From Pseudomonas avellanae BPIC 631 (lineage in GTDB: Bacteria > Pseudomonadota > Gammaproteobacteria > Pseudomonadales > Pseudomonadaceae), in contig NZ_ATDK01000229.1 in the NCBI RefSeq assembly GCF_000444135.1, positions 1-64,000 of the forward strand: a stretch of 64,000 nucleotides of DNA. Direction: 5' to 3'. This document shows positions 34,401 to 44,941 of this stretch, piece by piece. The stretch's first letter is position 1; each line of letters opens with the position of its first letter. The translations under genes were made by a program, and so were the position numbers. The notes beneath the pieces were generated by a model. The model made no database searches and was not told where the DNA came from. It was given only the letters and a program-made list of their open reading frames with translations.

Positions 34401-35984
34401 GTGAGCCAGTTCGATCTCAAACGTCGCCGTGTCATTCAGGCCGTTGGTGCCGTCGGTGCCGGTCTGCTGTTACCGGGTGTTGCACCAGCGGTCATCGCCT
34501 CGGTGCAGGATCGTCCGAAGATGGCCGACGGCGTGCAATCCGGCGATGTATTCGGTGACAAGGCGATAGTCTGGAGCCGCAGCGACCGGCCTTCGCGCAT
34601 GGTAGTCGAGTGGGACACCCGCAGCATGTTCACCCAGCCACGCCGTGTGGTGTCGGCGCTGGCCGATCAGCGCACTGACTTCACAGCGCGTGTCGAATTA
34701 AGCGGGTTACCGGTCGATCAGGCGATTTTCTACCGTGTCTCGTTCGAAGATGCCCAAACCGGTGTCGCCAGCGAACCGTGGTTCGGGCATTTGCGCAGCA
34801 TGCCACAGCAGCGCCGCGATATCCGTTTTGTCTGGAGTGGCGATACGGTCGGGCAGGGCTTTGGCATCAACCCGGACATCGGCGGCATGCGCATCTATGA
34901 AGCCATGCGCCTGCGCTTGCCGGACTTTTTTATCCACAGCGGCGACACTATTTACGCCGACGGCCCGGTGCCGGCGCAGATCACGGCCGAGGGCGGGCGC
35001 ATTTGGCGCAATATCACCACCGAGGCGAAAAGCAAGGTCGCGGAAACCCTCGACGAATACCGTGGCAATTACCGCTACAATTTGATGGATGAAAACCTGC
35101 GCCGCTTCAACGCCGAAGTGCCGCAGATCTGGCAGTGGGACGACCACGAAGTGACCAACAACTGGTCGCCCAGCAAGCAGCTGGATGATCGCTATAAGGT
35201 CAAGGACATCCAGCTGTTGTCATCGCGTGCCCGCCAGGCGTATCTGGAGTACGCGCCGCTACGCCTGCAAGAGGCGGACAAGGGCGGGCGCATCTATCGC
35301 AAGATTCCCTACGGGCCGATGCTCGACGTGTTTGTTCTCGACATGCGCAGTTACCGCGATGGCAATGACGCCAATCTGGCCGACAAGCCTGGCCCGACGA
35401 CTGCCTTTATAGGGCGTGAGCAGCTCGACTGGCTCAAGCGTGAACTTGATGCGTCCACTGCGCAGTGGAAAGTGATTGCCGCTGACATGCCCATCGGCCT
35501 GGGTGTACCGGATGGCGAAGTGAGCCCGGGCGTGCCGCGCTGGGAAGCGATTGCCAACGGTAACGATGGCCCGGCGCTGGGCCGTGAGCTGGAAATTGCC
35601 GAGCTGCTGGCTTACTTGTGTGCGCAGAAGATTCGCGACTGTGTGTGGCTGACCGCCGATGTGCACTATTGCGCCGCGCACCATTATCAGCCGGACTTGG
35701 CGGTGTTCCAGGATTTCGATCCGTTCTGGGAGTTCGTCGCCGGGCCGTTGAATGCGGGCAGCTTCGGCCCTAACGTGCTGGACAAGACCTTCGGACCTGA
35801 ACTGGTGTTCCAGAAGGCGCCTCCCGCGCAGAACACCTCGCCTTTTGCGGGTTATCAATTCTTTGGTGAGGTGAATATCGACGGGCAGACGGGCGAAATG
35901 TCTGTCGCCCTGCGCGATCTGGATGGCGTGTCGGTGTTCGAGCGCAAATTGCAGCCGGCAGCGGAAATCAGTCGCATCGTCTGA
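34401..35984 (+). CDS. phoD: PhoD-family alkaline phosphatase/phosphodiesterase, Tat-exported
   Basis: 527 residues. Ca/Fe-type metallophosphatase that releases phosphate from organic esters outside the cytoplasm. A twin-arginine signal (KRRR at 7-10, then a hydrophobic Ala/Gly/Val core) is followed by the PhoD N-terminal beta domain (GVQSGDVFGDKAIVWSR) and the catalytic domain with FVWSGDT, FFIHSGDTIYADGP, WDDHEVTNNW and WLTADVHYCAAHHYQP, the metal-ligand motifs. GTG at 34401 was chosen because GAGGGGAT precedes it and it places the twin-Arg near the N-terminus. Only half of a Pho-box (CTGTCAC) lies upstream, so PhoB control is unproven. Confidence 0.92.
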   Translation: MSQFDLKRRRVIQAVGAVGAGLLLPGVAPAVIASVQDRPKMADGVQSGDVFGDKAIVWSRSDRPSRMVVEWDTRSMFTQPRRVVSALADQRTDFTARVELSGLPVDQAIFYRVSFEDAQTGVASEPWFGHLRSMPQQRRDIRFVWSGDTVGQGFGINPDIGGMRIYEAMRLRLPDFFIHSGDTIYADGPVPAQITAEGGRIWRNITTEAKSKVAETLDEYRGNYRYNLMDENLRRFNAEVPQIWQWDDHEVTNNWSPSKQLDDRYKVKDIQLLSSRARQAYLEYAPLRLQEADKGGRIYRKIPYGPMLDVFVLDMRSYRDGNDANLADKPGPTTAFIGREQLDWLKRELDASTAQWKVIAADMPIGLGVPDGEVSPGVPRWEAIANGNDGPALGRELEIAELLAYLCAQKIRDCVWLTADVHYCAAHHYQPDLAVFQDFDPFWEFVAGPLNAGSFGPNVLDKTFGPELVFQKAPPAQNTSPFAGYQFFGEVNIDGQTGEMSVALRDLDGVSVFERKLQPAAEISRIV

Positions 35985-36088
35985 CAGGCAATGAGGCCAA
36001 TGGCGTAGGTTTTTCGGAAATTCCTTGCAACATGCCTGTCACGGGTAGCCTATCATGAGCTACCTAACGACGGGATCGGGTGTGTTGC

Positions 36089-37039
36089 ATGCTGGCTATT
36101 TTTCTCGAAACCCTGAACATCACCGCCCCGGTGTTTGCCATGCTGTTTCTGGGCGTGTTGCTGCGGCGTATCGGCGCAATCAACGACGGGTTCATCGTCG
36201 CCGCTTCGGGGCTGGTGTTTAACGTCACCATGCCTGCGCTGTTGTTTCTCGGCATCCTCCATGCCGATCTGCGCACCGCGCTCAAACCCAGCCTGCTGAT
36301 TTTTTTCAGTGCGGCGACGCTGTTGAGTTTCGCTTTTGCCTGGGGCTGGGCTATATGGCGTTGCCCGTACGAAGAGCGCGGCATCTACGTGCAGGGCGCG
36401 TTCCGCGGTAACAACGGTGTGATCGGCCTGGCGCTGGCGGCGAGCATGTATGGGCCGGTAGGGATTTCCCTGGGGGCCATTCTCGCGGCGCTGGTCATCG
36501 TCTTCTATAACACGCTGTCGACGGTGGTGCTGGCTGTCTACAGCCCGGTGATCAAGTCCGATCCGTGGAGCATTTTCAAGAGTGTGCTGGTAAACCCGTT
36601 GATCATCAGCGTGATCATCGCCTCGCCCTTTGCCTACTTTGGCATCGGCCTGCCCAAATGGCTGGAGACTTCCGGCAGCTTGCTGGCACAGATGACCCTG
36701 CCGCTGGCATTGATCTGCATCGGCGGCACGTTGTCGCTGGCGTCGTTGCGCAAGAGCGGCAAGCTGGCCGTCAGTGCCAGCGTCATGAAGATGATCACCT
36801 TGCCGCTAATCTGCACACTGGCCGCATGGCTGTTGGGCTTTCGCGGTCCCGAGCTGGGCATTCTGTTTCTTTATTTCGGCAGCCCGACCGCCGCAGCCAG
36901 CTACATCATGGCGCGCACCGCCAACGGCAATTACGAGCTGGCCGCAGCGATCATCGTCATCACCACCCTGGCCGCAGCGGTCACCACCAACGTAGGGATT
37001 TTCATCCTGCAATGGGGCGGCTGGATCAGTCCGGCTTGA
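36089..37039 (+). CDS. AEC-family transporter
   Basis: 316 residues. Inner-membrane permease of the auxin-efflux-carrier (AEC) family, with about 10 hydrophobic segments in two halves. Family features: MLFLGVLLRRIGAINDGFI and VFNVTMPALLFLGI at the N-terminus, RGNNGVIGLALA in the middle, FGSPTAAASYIMA near the end. Bacterial members carry malate, malonate or other small acids; the substrate here cannot be told. ATG at 36089 was chosen over GTG at 36080. Its 3' end overlaps the convergent decarboxylase-family gene by 14 bases. Confidence 0.9.
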   Translation: MLAIFLETLNITAPVFAMLFLGVLLRRIGAINDGFIVAASGLVFNVTMPALLFLGILHADLRTALKPSLLIFFSAATLLSFAFAWGWAIWRCPYEERGIYVQGAFRGNNGVIGLALAASMYGPVGISLGAILAALVIVFYNTLSTVVLAVYSPVIKSDPWSIFKSVLVNPLIISVIIASPFAYFGIGLPKWLETSGSLLAQMTLPLALICIGGTLSLASLRKSGKLAVSASVMKMITLPLICTLAAWLLGFRGPELGILFLYFGSPTAAASYIMARTANGNYELAAAIIVITTLAAAVTTNVGIFILQWGGWISPA

Positions 37040-37409
37040 CGTAGCTGTCGATCACTTCCTGCGCGGCCCGAAATGCATCGATAGCCGCTGGCACACCGGC
37101 ATATACCGCACAGTGCAGCAGTGCTTCACGGATTTCTTCGACCGTGCAGCCGTTGTTCAGCGCGCCACGCACATGGCCTTTCAATTCTTGCGGGCATTTA
37201 AGGGCGGTGAGGGCGGCCAGGGTGATCAGGCTACGGGTTTTCAGCGGCAGACCTTCACGGCTCCAGACGCTGCCCCAGGCGTGCTCGTTGACGAAATCCT
37301 GCAGTGGCTGGCTGAACTCGGTGGCATTGCCCAGTGCGCGGTCAACGAAGACATCGCCCATCACCTGACGACGGATCTGTTCGCCGTTGTTGATTGTCTT
37401 GTCTGTCAT
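37026..37409 (-). CDS. Carboxymuconolactone decarboxylase-family protein
   Basis: 127 residues. CMD-family small helical protein. LITLAALTALKCPQELKGHVRGALNNG and EEIREALLHCAVYAGVPAAIDAF (both split here) match the PcaC branch, which decarboxylates gamma-carboxymuconolactone in the protocatechuate pathway. No other pca genes are near, so it may instead be a paralogue of unknown role. ATG at 37409 is preceded by AAGGGGA. It lies just downstream of the exchanger gene on the same strand (31 bases), and its stop overlaps the end of the AEC gene. Confidence 0.85.
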   Translation of the reverse strand: MTDKTINNGEQIRRQVMGDVFVDRALGNATEFSQPLQDFVNEHAWGSVWSREGLPLKTRSLITLAALTALKCPQELKGHVRGALNNGCTVEEIREALLHCAVYAGVPAAIDAFRAAQEVIDSYVKPD

Positions 37410-37440
37410 GGCTTTCCCCTTGAGCAAATGTGGATTGAGA

Positions 37441-38514
37441 TCAGTGCTGGCGTCGCCAGGCGCGAACAGTGCCCCACGCGACGATAATGCCCAGCACAGG
37501 CAAAGCGAAAGTCAGCATCAAGCCTTCGAGCCTTTCGGCCAGCGCCATGCCGGTGCTGATCGCCAGGATATGCAGCCCGTAGGTCAGGTACAACGCCAGC
37601 AACAGCAAGCCTTCGATACGGTCAATGCGGTAGCCGGAATAGAACAGTGGCACGCACAGCAGCGAAACACCGAGCATGATCGGCAGGTCGAAAACCAGCG
37701 CGTTCGGCGAGACGGTCAGCGGCATCGGCGCGACCAGCGCGGTGAGCCCCAGCACGCCCAGCAGGTTGAACAGGTTGCTACCGATCACATTGCCTACTGC
37801 GATATCGCGCTCGCCGCGCAGCGCTGCGATCAAGGAAGTCATCAGCGCGGGCAGTGAGGTGCCGATGGCAATGACGGTCAGGCCGATAATACGCTCGGAC
37901 AGCCCCAGGTGGATGGCAATAACCACCGAGGCATCAACCAGCAAGTGCCCGCCCGCGACGAGCATCAGCAGGCCGACAGCCAACATGGCCATGCGCGTGA
38001 AGGTGCGCGGTTTTCCGCTTGTGGCGGCGCGCCCGTGACGTGGGCCCTGGCCTCCCTGGCGGATGATGATGACCAGACAGACCAGCAGCGCGACCAGAAG
38101 CAGCGCACCGTCAAATTTGCTGAACTCGCCGCTCCACGACAGGCCGATGGCCAGCAGGCAGGCGCCGATCATCAGCGGGATGTCGATGTGCAATACCTGA
38201 CGCGCCACGCGCAACGGAATGATCAGCGAACACAGCCCGAGGATGACCAGCACATTGAAGATGTTGCCGCCGATGACGCTGCCCACGGCAATGTCGGTGT
38301 TGTCGGAAAACGCGGCCTGCAGGCTGACGGCCATTTGAGGCGCGCTGGTGCCCATCGCCACGACAGTCAGGCCGATGATCAGTGGCCGAACCTTGAAAAT
38401 CGCCGCCAGGTGCACGGCAGCGCGCACTGACAGCTCGGCCCCGATCAACAGCAACAGCAAACCACTGAGCATCTGAATCAGCGCGGGGGCGGGCAGGGCC
38501 GATAGCTGGAGAAT
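37441..38514 (-). CDS. Calcium/sodium antiporter (CaCA family, YrbG-like)
   Basis: 357 residues from 38514, or 343 from the ATG at 38472. Inner-membrane cation exchanger with two inverted repeats, each carrying the CaCA alpha motif: VVAMGTSAPQMAVSL with GSVIGGNIFNVLVILG, and VIAIGTSLPALMTSL with GNVIGSNLFNLLGVLG. About 10-11 membrane segments. The ATG at 38472 has no ribosome site and starts right at helix 1; an in-frame ATT at 38514 is preceded by AAGGA at 9 bases and adds LQLSALPAPALIQ. I list the longer form but the start is uncertain. Follows rlpA on the same strand (24 bases). Confidence 0.85.
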   Translation of the reverse strand: MLQLSALPAPALIQMLSGLLLLLIGAELSVRAAVHLAAIFKVRPLIIGLTVVAMGTSAPQMAVSLQAAFSDNTDIAVGSVIGGNIFNVLVILGLCSLIIPLRVARQVLHIDIPLMIGACLLAIGLSWSGEFSKFDGALLLVALLVCLVIIIRQGGQGPRHGRAATSGKPRTFTRMAMLAVGLLMLVAGGHLLVDASVVIAIHLGLSERIIGLTVIAIGTSLPALMTSLIAALRGERDIAVGNVIGSNLFNLLGVLGLTALVAPMPLTVSPNALVFDLPIMLGVSLLCVPLFYSGYRIDRIEGLLLLALYLTYGLHILAISTGMALAERLEGLMLTFALPVLGIIVAWGTVRAWRRQH

Positions 38515-38538
38515 AGGGGTGTGTCCTTGATCGAGGGC

Positions 38539-38907
38539 TTAGTCGAGGGCTTGAACGCGAACTGGCGCGGTGCCGCTGCGCAGCATACCCAGTTGTTCGG
38601 CTGCTTCGCGAGAGACATCGATCAGACGACCCCGTGTGTGCGGGCCACGATCATTGACACGCACGATCACTGATTTGTCGTTGTTCAGGTTGGTGACTTT
38701 GACGCGGGTGCCAAATGGCAACTGCCGGTGGGCAGCGGTCAGGGCGTTCTGATTGAACGGTTCGCCGCTGGCGGTGCGATTGCCATGATGGCGGGCACCG
38801 TAGTACGCGGCGGTGCCGGTCTCGTCATAACCGTGTGGGTCAATGACGTTATTGGCGCAGCCAGCCAGCAAGGTCAGCAGGCTGCTGGCAAGAAGAAGTC
38901 GGCGCAT
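38539..38907 (-). CDS. Short RlpA-family lipoprotein
   Basis: 122 residues. Lipoprotein signal with lipobox LLAGC (Cys17), then a double-psi beta-barrel: GTAAYYGARHHGNRTASGE, FGTRVKVTNLNNDKSVIVRVNDRGP, HTRGRLIDVSREAAEQLGM. RlpA proteins are septal lytic transglycosylases acting on denuded glycan strands. This one lacks the SPOR domain of full-length RlpA, so it is a reduced paralogue; catalytic His and Asp candidates (in AHRQLPFG and NDRGPHTRG) are present. ATG at 38907 is chosen from the signal peptide. Likely expressed with the exchanger gene downstream. Confidence 0.88.
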   Translation of the reverse strand: MRRLLLASSLLTLLAGCANNVIDPHGYDETGTAAYYGARHHGNRTASGEPFNQNALTAAHRQLPFGTRVKVTNLNNDKSVIVRVNDRGPHTRGRLIDVSREAAEQLGMLRSGTAPVRVQALD

Positions 38908-38991
38908 GGGTGGGGTCCTGAGTGCCAGTGGGATGGGGTTCTGCAAGATCTACCTGACGCTCGTATCAATAGTCTGCGTGATATACAAAAC

Positions 38992-39084
38992 TTGTGGGAG
39001 CGAGCTTGCTCGCGAATAGGCCGGTACAGCCCCAAGAGACAGGGTGCCTGGACCATAGTCTTCGTGAGCAAGCTCACTCCCACA
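38992..39084. repeat. REPIN: two inverted Pseudomonas REP sequences
   Basis: Left REP (38992-39016) starts TTGTGGGAGCGAGC and ends GCTCGCGAA; right REP (39061-39084), in the opposite orientation, starts TTCGTGAGCAAGC and ends ACTCCCACA. The 93-base unit fits the paired REPIN structure mobilised by RAYT transposases. It lies between the 5' end of rlpA and the 3' end of gatB; no transposase is present. Confidence 0.85.
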
Positions 39085-39177
39085 GAGATCTGCAGTCCGT
39101 CTGGTGCTACGGTTTCAGACCCATTTTCCCGGCCCATCGAGACTTATGCATGACGATGAGCCCGGAGCGTGGGGCGA

Positions 39178-40623
39178 TCAACCCTCCAGTTTGGCCTTCA
39201 GCAGTTCGTTGACCTGCTGTGGGTTGGCCTTGCCTTTGGAGGCTTTCATGGCCTGGCCGACGAAGAAACCGAACATCTTGCCGCGCTTGGCTTCATCCGC
39301 TGCACGGTACTGTTCGACCTGTTCTGCGTTGGCAGCCAGTACTTCGTCGAGCATCGATTCGATGGCACCGCTGTCGGTTACCTGTTTCAGGCCGCGCTTC
39401 TCGATTACTTCATCGGCGCTGCCTTCACCATTGGCCATCGCTTCAAAAACCATTTTGGCGATCTTGCCCGAAATGGTGTCGTCAGTGATGCGCTTGAGCA
39501 TGCCGCCCAGTTGCTCGGCGCTGACCGGCGACTGATCGATTTCGACACCCTGTTTGTTCAACAGGCTGCCCAGTTCGACCATGACCCAGTTGGCGGCCAG
39601 CTTGGCGTCGCCGCTGATGCTGACCACTTTTTCAAAGTAATCGGCCTGCTCGCGGCTGGAGGCCAGCACGCTGGCGTCGTACGTCGACAGGCCAAACTGG
39701 CTCTGGAAGCGTTCGCGTTTCTGCGGTGGCAGTTCCGGCAGTGTGGCGCGGGTTTCTTCGATGAACGAGTCTTCGATGATCACCGGCAACAGGTCGGGGT
39801 CAGGGAAGTAACGGTAGTCGTTGGCTTCTTCCTTGCTGCGCATGGCGCGGGTTTCGTTGGTGTTCGGGTCGTACAGACGCGTCTGCTGGATGACCCTGCC
39901 GCCGTCTTCGATCAGGTCGATCTGGCGCTGAATCTCGCTGTTGATCGCTTTTTCGATGAAACGGAAAGAGTTGACGTTCTTGATCTCGCAGCGAGTACCG
40001 AACTCGACCTGGCCCTTGGGGCGAATCGACACGTTACAGTCGCAACGCAGCGAGCCTTCGGCCATGTTGCCGTCGCAGATGCCCAGGTAACGGACAATCG
40101 CGTGGATAGCCTTGACGTAGGCCACGGCTTCTTTGGCGCTGCGCATGTCCGGCTCGGAAACGATCTCCAGCAGCGGCGTGCCGGCACGGTTCAGGTCGAT
40201 CCCGGTCATGCCCTGAAAGTCTTCATGCAGGCTTTTGCCGGCGTCTTCTTCAAGGTGCGCGCGAGTGATGCCGACGCGTTTGACCGTGCCGTCTTCCAAG
40301 GGGATGTCCAGGTGGCCCTTGCCGACAATCGGCAGCTCCATCTGGCTGATCTGATAGCCCTTGGGTAGGTCCGGGTAGAAATAGTTTTTGCGGGCGAACA
40401 CGTTGTGCTGACCGATTTCGGCATCTACCGCCAGGCCGAACTTGACGGCCATGCGCACGGCTTCCTTGTTCAGCACTGGCAGCACGCCCGGCATGCCCAG
40501 ATCGACAAGGCTGGCCTGGGTGTTGGGCTCGGAGCCGAACGTGGTGGCGCTGCCGGAAAAAATCTTTGATCGGGTCGAAAGCTGAGTGTGAATCTCAAGC
40601 CCGATGACGACTTCCCATTGCAT
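39178..40623 (-). CDS. gatB: Asp/Glu-tRNA amidotransferase subunit B
   Basis: 481 residues. With GatA and GatC converts Glu-tRNA(Gln) and/or Asp-tRNA(Asn) to the amidated forms. GatB binds the tRNA and carries the kinase step. The N-terminal catalytic cradle begins [22 protein letters not shown]; the family signature [14 protein letters not shown] and [13 protein letters not shown] follow, and the C-terminal helical YqeY-like tail (about 330-481) holds the tRNA. ATG 40623 gives the family start; the open frame above it overlaps gatA. Last gene of gatCAB, 10 bases after gatA. Confidence 0.98.
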   Translation of the reverse strand: MQWEVVIGLEIHTQLSTRSKIFSGSATTFGSEPNTQASLVDLGMPGVLPVLNKEAVRMAVKFGLAVDAEIGQHNVFARKNYFYPDLPKGYQISQMELPIVGKGHLDIPLEDGTVKRVGITRAHLEEDAGKSLHEDFQGMTGIDLNRAGTPLLEIVSEPDMRSAKEAVAYVKAIHAIVRYLGICDGNMAEGSLRCDCNVSIRPKGQVEFGTRCEIKNVNSFRFIEKAINSEIQRQIDLIEDGGRVIQQTRLYDPNTNETRAMRSKEEANDYRYFPDPDLLPVIIEDSFIEETRATLPELPPQKRERFQSQFGLSTYDASVLASSREQADYFEKVVSISGDAKLAANWVMVELGSLLNKQGVEIDQSPVSAEQLGGMLKRITDDTISGKIAKMVFEAMANGEGSADEVIEKRGLKQVTDSGAIESMLDEVLAANAEQVEQYRAADEAKRGKMFGFFVGQAMKASKGKANPQQVNELLKAKLEG

Positions 40624-40633
40624 GTGTTTCTCC

Positions 40634-42085
40634 TCAGAAGCCTGCAGGTGCGCGAGTGTGCCAGTCAGTGACTTGCTGATACTGATGCGCCACATTCAAG
40701 AGACGGCCTTCCTGGAAATACGGGGCGAGCAATTGCACGCCGACCGGCAGACCATCGACAAAGCCCGCTGGCATGGACAAGCCGGGCAGGCCCGCCAGGT
40801 TGGCGGTGATGGTGTAGAAGTCTTCCAGGTATTCGGCAATCGGGTCGTTGGTCTTGGCGCCGATTTTCCAGGCCGGGTTGGGCGTGGTCGGGCCGAGGAT
40901 CACGTCGACTTCGGCAAATGCACTCATGAAATCGTTCTTGATCAGGCGGCGGATTTTCTGCGCCTGCAAGTAATAGGCGTCGTAGTAACCCGCCGACAGC
41001 GCGTAGGCGCCGACCATGATGCGTCGCTGCACTTCCGGGCCAAAGCCCTCTGCGCGCGAGCGCTTGTACAGGTCAGTCAGGTCTTTCGGGTCTTCGCAGC
41101 GGTAGCCGAAGCGCACGCCGTCGAAACGCGACAGGTTGGACGATGCCTCTGCCGGAGCGATGACGTAATAGGCAGGAATGGCGTGTTGCAGGTTCGGCAG
41201 GCTGACTTCCTTGACGATTGCGCCGAGCTTTTCCAGTTGCTTGACGCTTTCATGCACCAACTGCGCGATGCGCGGGTCGAGGCCTGCACTGAAATATTCT
41301 TTCGGCACGCCGATACGCAGGCCCTTGAGCGAGGTATTGAGGCTGGCGGAGTAGTCCGGGACCGGCTCGTCGATGCTGGTGGAGTCCTGCGGGTCGAAAC
41401 CGGCCATGCCTTGCAGCAGCAGCGCGCAATCTTCGGCGGTGCGAGCCATCGGGCCTGCCTGATCAAGGCTGGACGCATATGCAATCATGCCCCAGCGCGA
41501 CACACGACCGTAGGTCGGCTTGAGGCCGGTGAGGTTGGTCAGCGCCGCTGGCTGGCGAATCGAGCCGCCGGTGTCGGTGCCGGTTGCCGCAGGCAGCAGG
41601 CGGGCAGCAACTGCCGCAGCCGAACCGCCAGAGGAGCCGCCAGGCACGCATTCCAGGTTCCACGGGTTTTTCACCGCGCCATAGTGGCTGGACTCGTTGG
41701 CCGAACCCATGGCGAATTCGTCCATGTTGGTCTTGCCCAGCGTCACCGTGCCGGCCGAAGCCAGTTTCGACACCACCGTGGCGTCGTACGGCGCCTTGAA
41801 GTTGTCGAGCATCCGGGAGCCGCAGCTGGTGCGAATGCCCTGGGTGCAGAACAGGTCCTTGTGCGCCAGCGGGGCGCCGAGCAGCGGCCCGTTTTCACCG
41901 GCCGTGCGGCGGGCGTCTGCTGCCTGGGCCTGGGTGATGGCCAGGTCTTCGGTGAGGCTGATGAAGCTGTTGAGCTGTGGGTCAAGCTGCGCGATACGCG
42001 ACAGCAGAACGCGGGTCAGCTCTTCGGAAGAAAACTTTTTTTCGGCGAGTCCGCGAGCGATCTCGGCCAGAGTCATTTGGTGCAT
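40634..42085 (-). CDS. gatA: Asp/Glu-tRNA amidotransferase subunit A
   Basis: 483 residues. Glutaminase/amidase subunit that supplies ammonia. The amidase-signature core is intact: Lys in PLAHKDLFC, the Gly/Ser-rich [14 protein letters not shown] and the nucleophile motif [12 protein letters not shown], completing the Ser-cisSer-Lys triad. DPQDSTS and the C-terminal [13 protein letters not shown] are also typical. Starts at ATG 42085, 14 bases after gatC. Confidence 0.98.
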   Translation of the reverse strand: MHQMTLAEIARGLAEKKFSSEELTRVLLSRIAQLDPQLNSFISLTEDLAITQAQAADARRTAGENGPLLGAPLAHKDLFCTQGIRTSCGSRMLDNFKAPYDATVVSKLASAGTVTLGKTNMDEFAMGSANESSHYGAVKNPWNLECVPGGSSGGSAAAVAARLLPAATGTDTGGSIRQPAALTNLTGLKPTYGRVSRWGMIAYASSLDQAGPMARTAEDCALLLQGMAGFDPQDSTSIDEPVPDYSASLNTSLKGLRIGVPKEYFSAGLDPRIAQLVHESVKQLEKLGAIVKEVSLPNLQHAIPAYYVIAPAEASSNLSRFDGVRFGYRCEDPKDLTDLYKRSRAEGFGPEVQRRIMVGAYALSAGYYDAYYLQAQKIRRLIKNDFMSAFAEVDVILGPTTPNPAWKIGAKTNDPIAEYLEDFYTITANLAGLPGLSMPAGFVDGLPVGVQLLAPYFQEGRLLNVAHQYQQVTDWHTRAPAGF

Positions 42086-42099
42086 GCAGGCGCTTTCCC

Positions 42100-42387
42100 T
42101 TACTCGATGACTTTCGGAACCAGATAAAGTCCGTCTTGGACCGCTGGTGCGATGGCTTGGTAAGTGTCGCGTCGATTTCGCTCGGTTACCGCGTCTTCGC
42201 GCAGGCGCTGGGTCGCTTCCAGCGGATGAGCCAGTGGTTCGATGCCGGTGGTGTCGACGGCCTGCATCTGATCGACCAGCCCGAGGATGCTGTTAAGTGC
42301 TTCGGTAGTACGCGGAATATCGGCGTCATTAAGGCCAAGTCGGGCCAGATGAGCGATCTTTTCCACGTCGGAGCGTTCAAGCGCCAT
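42100..42387 (-). CDS. gatC: Asp/Glu-tRNA amidotransferase subunit C
   Basis: 95 residues. Small belt subunit that stabilises GatA-GatB. Family motifs: [12 protein letters not shown], a loop with [18 protein letters not shown], and [11 protein letters not shown] 42387 is preceded by GGAGATACC. First gene of gatCAB; its promoter must lie in the 206-base gap shared with the divergent mreB. Confidence 0.96.
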
Positions 42388-42545
42388 GGGGTATCTCCAG
42401 TGGAATGCTGACGGATTTGCTTTGTTGCCAATTGCGGAACACTATCGCGTTATTACTGTCTCAAGCCGCTAACGTCGAGGGTCGTGTTCGGAAAACCGCC
42501 AATTTAGCATATTGGCTCCTTGCCCAAAATCCCTGTCGTTGTTAG

Positions 42546-43631
<1,086 letters not shown>

Positions 43632-43800
43632 TTCGCCGGGGTGCCTTTCACGGAGTCTTTTGTATGCAGGTGGCGTATGTGCTACCTGTATGCCTCAGGC
43701 TGACGCCGAAACAGGGTGCCTATCCCTCTCATTGTCCAGGCCGGTTACATACCGCATGAATAATTGCCAATCGAAGTTCGATCCAACGATCGTATGCCCC

Positions 43801-43816
43801 GGAGGAGCGGCCTATT
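43801..43816 (+). promoter_or_regulatory. Ribosome site GGAGGAG and ATT start of mreC
   Basis: GGAGGAG (43801-43807) precedes an in-frame ATT (43814-43816) at ideal spacing. No ATG, GTG or TTG occurs in this frame between the upstream stop (43757) and the GTG at 43862, which lies inside the membrane helix. ATT initiation is known for infC and pcnB. Confidence 0.7.
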
Positions 43817-44941
43817 AAACCGCTTTTCGCAAAAGGCCCGTCGCTGGGTGTACGTCTGCTGGTGCTGGCCGTTCTGTCGGTAGCGTTGATGGTGGTCGAC
43901 GCCCGCTTTACGATCCTCAAGCCCGTGCGCAGCCAGATGTCGATGGTGCTCATGCAGTCCTACTGGGTCGTCGATCTGCCACAACGTTTGTATCAGGGCG
44001 TTGCCAGTCAGTTCGGCAGCCGCACAGAACTCATCGCCGAAAACGAAAAACTCAAGACCGAAGCGCTGCTCCTGCAAGGTCGCCTGCAAAAGCTGGCGGC
44101 ACTGACCGAGCAGAACGTGCGCCTGCGCGAGCTGCTGAACTCTTCAGCGCTGGTCAACGAGAAGGTCGAGGTCGCCGAGCTGATCGGCATGGACCCAAAC
44201 CCCTTCACCCATCGCATCATCATCAACAAGGGCGAGCGCGATGGCGTGGTGCTCGGCCAGCCGGTGCTCGATGCGCGCGGCCTGATGGGCCAGGTTGTCG
44301 AACTGATGCCCTATACCTCGCGGGTGCTGCTGTTGACTGACACGACCCACAGCATTCCGGTGCAGGTCAATCGCAACGGCCTGCGTGCCATCGCCAGCGG
44401 CACTGGTAACCCGGAACGCCTTGAGCTTCGGCATGTGGCGGACACCGCAGACATCAAGGAAGGCGACCTGCTGGTCAGCTCCGGCCTTGGTCAGCGTTTT
44501 CCGGCAGGCTACCCGGTGGCCACGGTCAAGGAGGTCATTCACGACTCCGGCCAGCCTTTCGCGATTGTCCGCGCCGTGCCTACGGCAGCTTTGAACCGCA
44601 GTCGCTACCTGTTGCTGGTGTTCTCCGACGGTCGCTCGCCCGAAGAGCGCGCTGCCGATGCCGCGCAGGCTCAGGAGTCGATCGACAAGGGCCTCGAGCC
44701 CACGGTCATGGCGACCTTGCCGCCGCCAACACCGGCATTCCCGATGTGGCCGCAAGCAACGGTGCCGACGTTCCCCGGCAGTACAACGACTCATAAACCC
44801 GCCGCGCAACCCGCGACGCCAGCTCCGGCTGCCACGCCTGCCGCGACACCGGCAGCAAGGCCCGCCGCCCGGCCTGCTGCGTCGCGTCCCGCTGCGTCCA
44901 CGCCTTCCAACGCCAACACCCGGGAGCCTATCGATGGTTAG
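43814..44941 (+). CDS. mreC: Rod shape-determining protein MreC
   Basis: 375 residues from an ATT start. Bitopic membrane protein whose periplasmic beta domain links MreB filaments to penicillin-binding proteins. N-terminal basic IKPLFAKGPSLGVR leads into the membrane helix (LLVLAVLSVALMVV), then a coiled coil (about 70-105, SRTELIAENEKLKTEALLL), and the beta-barrel core (VAELIGMDPNPFTHRI ... RVLLLTDTTHSIPVQV). The last 80 residues are a Pro/Ala repeat tail, longer than in E. coli. Its stop overlaps mreD by 8 bases. Starting at the GTG 43862 would delete the basic N-terminus and part of the helix. Confidence 0.95.
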   Translation: MKPLFAKGPSLGVRLLVLAVLSVALMVVDARFTILKPVRSQMSMVLMQSYWVVDLPQRLYQGVASQFGSRTELIAENEKLKTEALLLQGRLQKLAALTEQNVRLRELLNSSALVNEKVEVAELIGMDPNPFTHRIIINKGERDGVVLGQPVLDARGLMGQVVELMPYTSRVLLLTDTTHSIPVQVNRNGLRAIASGTGNPERLELRHVADTADIKEGDLLVSSGLGQRFPAGYPVATVKEVIHDSGQPFAIVRAVPTAALNRSRYLLLVFSDGRSPEERAADAAQAQESIDKGLEPTVMATLPPPTPAFPMWPQATVPTFPGSTTTHKPAAQPATPAPAATPAATPAARPAARPAASRPAASTPSNANTREPIDG

